Source of the DNA: Amycolatopsis kentuckyensis
Lineage (GTDB): Bacteria > Actinomycetota > Actinomycetes > Mycobacteriales > Pseudonocardiaceae
Length of the DNA stretch: 38,224 nt
Assembly: GCF_002155975.1 (NCBI RefSeq)
Contig: NZ_MUMI01000218.1
Location: forward strand, 1-38,224
Direction: 5' to 3'
Part shown: piece after piece, positions 34,164 through 38,224 of the stretch
Layout of the letters: every line of letters starts with the position of its first letter
Numbering within the stretch: the stretch's first letter is position 1
Position numbers and translations under genes: made by a program
Notes under the pieces: model-generated
Database searches by the model: none
Seen by the model: the letters and a program-made list of their open reading frames with translations, nothing else
What the model was told of the DNA's origin: nothing

Positions 34164-35429
34164 GAGCGGCAACACGTTCAAGCTCGCGTCCGAGCGGCAA
34201 TGGACGCGCAGGTGATCAACGAAGGGCGTCACCAGGGCGGCCGGGCGCCGTACGGCTACGTCGTCGTCGACAGTGGTCCCCATCCGAACCCGCGAAAAGC
34301 TGCGGAAGGGTTCAAGCTGCGGGTGCTGGCGCTCGACGAGACGACGGCGGACGTGGTCCGCCGGATCTTCGCCGAGTACCTGGACGGAAACGGCGATCGC
34401 GCGATCGCCAACCTGCTCAACCGGGACGGCATTCCCTGTCCCTCCGCGCATCGGCCGGACCAAAATCGGCACCGGCTCGCGGACGGCTGGCAAGGCAGCT
34501 CGGTGCGAGCGATCCTCGATAACCCGCGATACACGGGCTACGCCATCTTCGGACGCTGGACGAAACACGAGACGTTGCTTGACCCGGAAGACGTTGCCGC
34601 GGGCCACGTGGTGCGGTTCAAGCGCGCGGCGCCGGACCGGATCGTACGGTCGCGCGAGCAGGCGCATCCGGCGATCGTGTCCGTGGAGACCTTCACGCAG
34701 GTACAGCTTTTGCGTCGGTCGAAGTCGGCAGGCGGATTGAAGACGGCACGTAAGGCCGAGCGAGGCGCCCGAAACACCGCACGGTCATATCTGCTGCGCG
34801 GACTGATCCGATGCGGAGTCTGCGGCCGGAAGATGCAAGGAGCCACGATCCGGAAAGGCGCCTACTACCGCTGTACCTCGCGGACTATGGCGCCGGGCTC
34901 GCTGCAGCTGGCGGAGCACCCGAAGACGGTGAACCTGCGGGAAGGCGTGGTCGTCGAGGCGCTCAACGGATGGCTTCACGAGCTGTTCCACCCGGACAAC
35001 CGCGACCGAACGGCGGCCGCGCTACTCGGATCGGACGGGAGCAAGGCCGGCGGTGGTCCGCTCGAAGCGGCGAGGAACCGACTGGCGGACGCAGAGGCGA
35101 GGCTTCAGCGGTATCAGGCCGCCATCGCGGCCGGCGTCGAGCCCGAAGCACTCGTCGAACCGATGAACCAGGCACAGGCAGAACGAGCGGCCGCGAAAGC
35201 CCAGATCGAGAGCGTGCCAGCCGACTCGACGGTAAGCCGTGCGGAGATCTACGCGAGGATCGATGCCCTCGGCGACGTCTGCGGGACCCTGGCCGACGCG
35301 ACCACGGCTGGCCTGAGCCGCCTGTACCGCGCCCTGAACCTGGAGCTACGCTACGAACCAAAAGAGCTGGCCGTCTATGCGACGACCAGCCCGGGTGTAG
35401 ATAGTGCGTGTGTCCGAGGGGGGACTTGA
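34164..35429 (+). pseudogene. Large serine recombinase lacking its catalytic domain (family 2)
   Basis: About 421 codons: the recombinase domain (HVQARVRAAMDAQ, GGRAPYGYVVVDSGPHPNP, ANLLNRDGIPCPSAH, ILDNPRYTGYAIFGRW), zinc ribbon (LIRCGVCGRKMQGA, YYRC), then a coiled coil (EAARNRLADAEARLQRYQAA) and a normal-looking C-terminus ending CVRGGT. The resolvase domain with the catalytic Ser is gone: upstream the same frame runs into the 2-TM gene. It therefore cannot cut DNA. It is GC-rich and differs clearly from the two family 1 copies. Its last 19 bases lie inside the 3' end of the tRNA-Leu gene on the other strand. Confidence 0.85.
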
Positions 35430-35494
35430 ACCCCCACGCCCGTTAAGGGCACTAGCACCTCAAGCTAGCGCGTCTGCCATTCCGCCACTCGGAC
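35411..35494 (-). tRNA. tRNA-Leu (anticodon GAG)
   Basis: 84-base tRNA with a long variable arm. Acceptor stem GTCCGAG (from 35494) pairs with CTCGGAC (35418-35412), discriminator A at 35411, CCA not encoded. The D arm includes GTGGCGGAATGGCAGACGC, the anticodon loop is TTGAGGT between CTAGC and GCTAG, and the variable arm is TGCCCTTAACGGGCG. The T arm is GGGGGTTCAAGTCCCCC. Its 3' end faces the island, the usual side for an integrated element. Confidence 0.95.
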
Positions 35495-35750
35495 CTGCTG
35501 AAGAAAGAGTATACGGCCACCCCGCCCCCTTGTTCAGGGGGGTGTCGATCCCGGCCGCACCCACGTCTGGCATGATCGACGGTTTTCGATGCTCTGCATC
35601 GATCCAGTGCTCCTCAACCTGCAGCACAGCCCGCAGGAAGACCCGCGAAACGCCGTTGCTTCCATGGTTTACAAGACCGCCCGCGCTTCCTAGGATTCGC
35701 CGGGCAAGCCAGCGCGTTCGAGCGCCCCTCAGCGGAGTGGAGGTTGCGGT

Positions 35751-36554
35751 ATGGCGCGCGTCGGCCGGTCTGATGATGAGATTTCCGTTGATGAGCTCCT
35801 GCGGGAGACTGGGGCCATGCCTCGGTCGCTCGGGGCCTATGCCCCCATCACGCGGCCTCGGGAGGCCGATACCGGGGATGGGTACCGGGAACGGCTCGAG
35901 CAGCGGGCGAAGGAGGCCGCCGCCGCTCAGCAGCGGGCGGGGCGGCGGATTCGGTGGGTCTCTGCCGTCTGCGGGGGCGTTGTCGTCATTGCCAGCCTGG
36001 TCATCATCGCCGTCACCTCGGAGAGCACGCCCGGGCGGCAAGCCGCCATGGCTCCCGATCCTCTTGCTCCCGCCACCACTCCGCGCACCACCGCCACCAC
36101 CGATGCTCCAAGACCCACGCCGGTGCCCACCGTGATCCGGCAGACCTCCGCGTCTCCGACGACCACGACGGCGGCGGCGCCCAAGACCACTGCCACCGGC
36201 CAGACCCAGGCTCCTCCTCCCCCGCCCGCTCCGGTTGCGTCGTGCACCGTCCGCTACGCCGTCACCGACCAGTGGCCGAACGGGTTCACCGCCAACGTCT
36301 TCGTCACCAACACCGGTAACCAGACGCTCAACCCGTGGACCTCCACCTGGAACTTCACCGCCGGGCAGCGGGTCACCCACAGCTGGAACGGCGACTACTC
36401 CCAGAGCGGTTCGCGGGTCACCATGAAAGCGGTTTCCTACAACCTGAGCCTCGCCCCCGGCGCGACCGTCAACATCGGCTTCAACGGCTCCTTCGACCGC
36501 AGCAACCCGGCACCCGTGGGGTTCACCCTCGACGGCGCCCGCTGCACCACCTAG
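35751..36554 (+). CDS. Membrane-anchored CBM2 (cellulose-binding) protein
   Basis: 267 residues. A cytoplasmic, charged N-terminus of about 66 residues (DEISVDELLRETG) precedes one TM helix (about 69-89), then a Thr/Pro/Ala-rich linker to about 163 and a C-terminal CBM2 domain (164-267) with the usual end Cys pair (165, 265) and exposed Trp (175, 196, 200, 212). There is no catalytic domain. Start: GGAGG 7 bases before the ATG. The 256 bases between the tRNA and this gene hold nothing I recognise. Its stop overlaps the convergent LysR gene by 4 bases. Likely role: binding of polysaccharide at the cell surface. Confidence 0.88.
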   Translation: MARVGRSDDEISVDELLRETGAMPRSLGAYAPITRPREADTGDGYRERLEQRAKEAAAAQQRAGRRIRWVSAVCGGVVVIASLVIIAVTSESTPGRQAAMAPDPLAPATTPRTTATTDAPRPTPVPTVIRQTSASPTTTTAAAPKTTATGQTQAPPPPPAPVASCTVRYAVTDQWPNGFTANVFVTNTGNQTLNPWTSTWNFTAGQRVTHSWNGDYSQSGSRVTMKAVSYNLSLAPGATVNIGFNGSFDRSNPAPVGFTLDGARCTT

Positions 36555-37441
36555 CCCAGCACCTCGCGCATGAAGCCCACCAGCCAGTGCTGGGCCGGGC
36601 TGCGGGCGTGCGTGTGCCGCGTGTACACCGACACCTGGGCCGGCTCGACCTCGAGCGGCAGCTCGAACAGCCGGACCCGGTGCTCGGCCGCGAACATCTC
36701 CGCCACCAGCCGCGGGACCATCGCCACCAGCTCGCCGTCCTGGACCAGGTACGGCAGCGCCGCGAACCGGGTCACCTCGAGCACCACGCGGTCCAGCAGG
36801 CCGGACGCCTCCAGTGCGCGACGCGGGCCGTCGTGACCCGTCGGGCCGAACACCGTCACGTGGCGCTCGGCCGCCAGCTGCTCCCATGACACCGCAGCAC
36901 CCAGCCGGGGGTGGTCCGAGGCCACCATGCCCAGGTAACCCTCGGAAAACAGCGGGATCCGGGCGACCCGCTGGGAACTGATCAGCGGGGACGCGATGAA
37001 CGCGTCGATCTCGCCGCGGCCGAGCTGGTCGGCCGCGCGGTCGACGTCCAGCGGCCGGACGGTCAGCGTCACGCCGGGCGCGCGCGACGGCAGCGCCGCC
37101 ATCAGGCGCGGCAGCAGCGAGATCTCGCCCAGGTCCGACAGGCACAGCGTGAACGCCGCCCGGGCCGTCGACGGCGAGAACGACTTCGCGCCGCTGACCG
37201 CCGTCTCGATCTCCGACAGCGCGCTGTGCAGGGGCTCGTAGAGCGCGCGGGCCGTCGTCGTGGGCACCAGGCCGCCGCCGGTGCGGCGGAACAGCTCGTC
37301 GGAGAACCGGCGCCGCAGCTTCTGCAGGCTGTAGCTGATCGTCGGCTGCGTGACGTGCAGGGACTCGGCCGTTGCGGTCACGCTGCGGGTCTCGTACAGC
37401 AGCACGAACGTGCGCACCAGGTTCAGGTCGAAATCCGGCAT
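36551..37441 (-). CDS. LysR-family transcriptional regulator
   Basis: 296 residues. The N-terminal winged HTH (MPDFDLNLVRTFVLLYETRS, then HVTQPTISYSLQKLRRRF) is followed by a periplasmic-binding-protein-like effector domain (TLCLSDLGEISLLPRLMAAL, DAFIASPLI). The ATG at 37441 was chosen by family alignment; a longer frame to 37474 adds MLARCFIDGID without a ribosome site. It is divergent from the benzoylformate decarboxylase gene, the classical LysR arrangement, so it probably controls that gene with an aromatic acid as inducer. Confidence 0.9.
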   Translation of the reverse strand: MPDFDLNLVRTFVLLYETRSVTATAESLHVTQPTISYSLQKLRRRFSDELFRRTGGGLVPTTTARALYEPLHSALSEIETAVSGAKSFSPSTARAAFTLCLSDLGEISLLPRLMAALPSRAPGVTLTVRPLDVDRAADQLGRGEIDAFIASPLISSQRVARIPLFSEGYLGMVASDHPRLGAAVSWEQLAAERHVTVFGPTGHDGPRRALEASGLLDRVVLEVTRFAALPYLVQDGELVAMVPRLVAEMFAAEHRVRLFELPLEVEPAQVSVYTRHTHARSPAQHWLVGFMREVLG

Positions 37442-37474
37442 ATCGATCCCATCGATGAAGCAACGAGCCAACAT

Positions 37475-37504
37475 CTATTGGAACACAGCCGCGGCGCTCC
37501 ATAG
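37475..37504. promoter_or_regulatory. Candidate LysR operator
   Basis: An interrupted dyad, CTATTGGA (37475-37482) and TCCATAG (37498-37504), centred on the palindrome GCCGCGGC (37488-37495), lies between the divergent start codons. ATCGAT-CCC-ATCGAT at 37442-37456 abuts the LysR start. Either could bind the regulator. Confidence 0.35.
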
Positions 37505-37534
37505 GGTCGATCCGACTTCGAGGAGGCCCCGCCC

Positions 37535-38224
37535 ATGCCCACCGTCCGCCGGCTCGCCCACGAGTTCCTGGACCGCCGTGGCCTGACCACCGTCTTCGGC
37601 AACCCCGGGTCCAACGAGCTGCCGTTCCTCGCCGAGCTGCCCGAGCACTTCCGCTACGTCCTCGGCCTGCACGAGGGCGCCGTCGTCGGAATGGCCGACG
37701 GCTACGCCCAGGCGACCGGCCGCCCGGTGCTGGTCAACCTGCACGCCGCTGCCGGCTCCGGCAACGCGATGGGCGCGCTCACCAACGCCGTCTACTCCCG
37801 CTCTCCCCTGGTGCTCACCGCGGGCCAGCAGGTCCGGACGGCGATCGGCCTGGAAGCGATGCTCGCCAACGTCGACGCCACGCAGCTGATGCGGCCCCTG
37901 GTCGCGTGGTCCGGCGAGCCGAGCTGCGCCGCGGACGTCCCCCGTTCGCTCGCCCAGGCGGTGTTCGAGGCCGAACTGCACCGGCGCCCGAGCTACCTCT
38001 CGGTGCCCTACGACGACTGGGCCGTCGAGCTGGCCGACACCGCGACGCTCGACCGGCAGGTCCACAAAGGCCTGGCGCCGAGCGAAGCCCAGCTCGAGGA
38101 CCTCGTCACGAGCGTCGCCGCGGCGGAGAACCCGGCGCTGGTCCTGGGCGGTGACATCGACGCCACCGGGCTCTTCGACCGGGCCGTGGCCCTGGCCGAG
38201 CACCTCGGCCTGCCGACCTGGGTG
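37535..38224 (+). CDS. mdlC: Benzoylformate decarboxylase, 5' part (ThDP-dependent)
   Basis: 230 codons visible, cut by the right edge. It converts benzoylformate to benzaldehyde and CO2 in the mandelate pathway. The catalytic residues sit at the same positions as in the Pseudomonas putida enzyme: Ser26 (FGNPGSNELPF), Glu47 (LHEGAVVGMADGYAQ) and His70 (NLHAAAGSGNAMGAL). VTAGQQ-like LTAGQQVRT and SVPYDDW also agree. GGAGG lies 8 bases before the ATG. The second active-site His and the ThDP/Mg motif are beyond the edge. A related 2-oxo acid decarboxylase is a minor alternative. Confidence 0.9.
   Translation, partial: MPTVRRLAHEFLDRRGLTTVFGNPGSNELPFLAELPEHFRYVLGLHEGAVVGMADGYAQATGRPVLVNLHAAAGSGNAMGALTNAVYSRSPLVLTAGQQVRTAIGLEAMLANVDATQLMRPLVAWSGEPSCAADVPRSLAQAVFEAELHRRPSYLSVPYDDWAVELADTATLDRQVHKGLAPSEAQLEDLVTSVAAAENPALVLGGDIDATGLFDRAVALAEHLGLPTWV

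Larger units (their letters stand above)
30402..35429. mobile_element. Genomic island at tRNA-Leu carrying the HD-Hsp90 cassette
   Basis: The segment is AT-rich to about 34.16 kb, unlike both sides, and ends with a serine recombinase remnant that reaches into the tRNA-Leu gene. A short direct repeat GTGTCCGAG lies at 30402-30410, where the composition changes, and at 35410-35418, at the tRNA 3' end; it could be an attachment-site core, but 9 bases can occur by chance. Boundaries are inferred. Confidence 0.5.

Noticed and set aside
37475-38203. Minus-strand open frame across the benzoylformate decarboxylase
   Set aside because: Shadow of the plus-strand gene, whose catalytic residues align exactly; it also has no ribosome site.
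1-38224. CRISPR arrays, retrons, diversity-generating retroelements, rRNA genes
   Set aside because: No regularly spaced repeats, reverse transcriptase motifs or rRNA-like segments were seen anywhere in the window.

Overview
The window looks like the chromosome of a high-GC actinomycete, probably Pseudonocardiaceae (Amycolatopsis-like). The base composition is about 70% G+C by eye, many genes start with GTG, stop/start overlaps of the ATGA or GTGA type are common, and the families are actinobacterial (FAAL, MMPL, cutinase, SigJ/ECF41 sigma factor, LAL-type LuxR). The genus is inference. Both edges cut genes: a polyketide synthase on the left and a benzoylformate decarboxylase on the right.

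Region A (1-12.6 kb) is a lipid or lipopolyketide locus. An Ag85-like acyltransferase/esterase, a fatty acyl-AMP ligase and a large type I PKS with an N-terminal ACP run leftward as one operon. The FAAL stop overlaps the PKS start. A DHA2-type MFS exporter, an MMPL (RND) lipid transporter and a secreted cutinase follow. The gene set resembles the fbp-cutinase-fadD32-pks13 neighbourhood of mycolate makers, but the PKS also carries DH and KR domains, so the product must differ.

Region B (12.6-14.8 kb) holds decayed DNA, a two-gene operon of small secreted or anchored proteins, and a 5'-truncated large serine recombinase.

Region C (15.0-28.5 kb) is a stress/oxidoreductase block. It encodes an ECF41 (SigJ-type) sigma factor with WLPEP, DGNGRK and NPEKN motifs, a stand-alone copy of that factor's SnoaL-like regulatory domain, two NmrA-like NAD(P)-binding proteins, an SdhA-like flavoprotein, a ferritin-like protein, a cupin, a metallo-beta-lactamase-fold enzyme, an ABM monooxygenase, LtrA, an animal-type haem peroxidase and a glyoxalase-fold protein. 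Six promoters of the form (T/G)GTCAC(A/G)-N16-(T/G)GTC lie upstream of these genes and match the known ECF41 promoter type, so most of the block reads as one local regulon. A LAL-type LuxR regulator sits in the middle.

Region D (28.5-35.5 kb) is accessory DNA next to a tRNA-Leu(GAG) gene: an IS5-type transposase remnant, a frameshifted serine recombinase, and an AT-rich insert. The insert encodes a 1020-residue protein joining an HD phosphohydrolase domain to an Hsp90-like GHKL ATPase, plus an overlapping small 2-TM SLATT-like gene. A second serine recombinase type, lacking its catalytic domain, follows, and its last codons lie inside the tRNA gene. The HD-Hsp90/2TM pair looks like a conflict (anti-phage type) cassette and is the best candidate for an undescribed system here.

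Region E (35.7-38.2 kb) returns to core-like DNA: a membrane-anchored cellulose-binding (CBM2) protein, and a LysR regulator divergent from a benzoylformate decarboxylase (mdlC).
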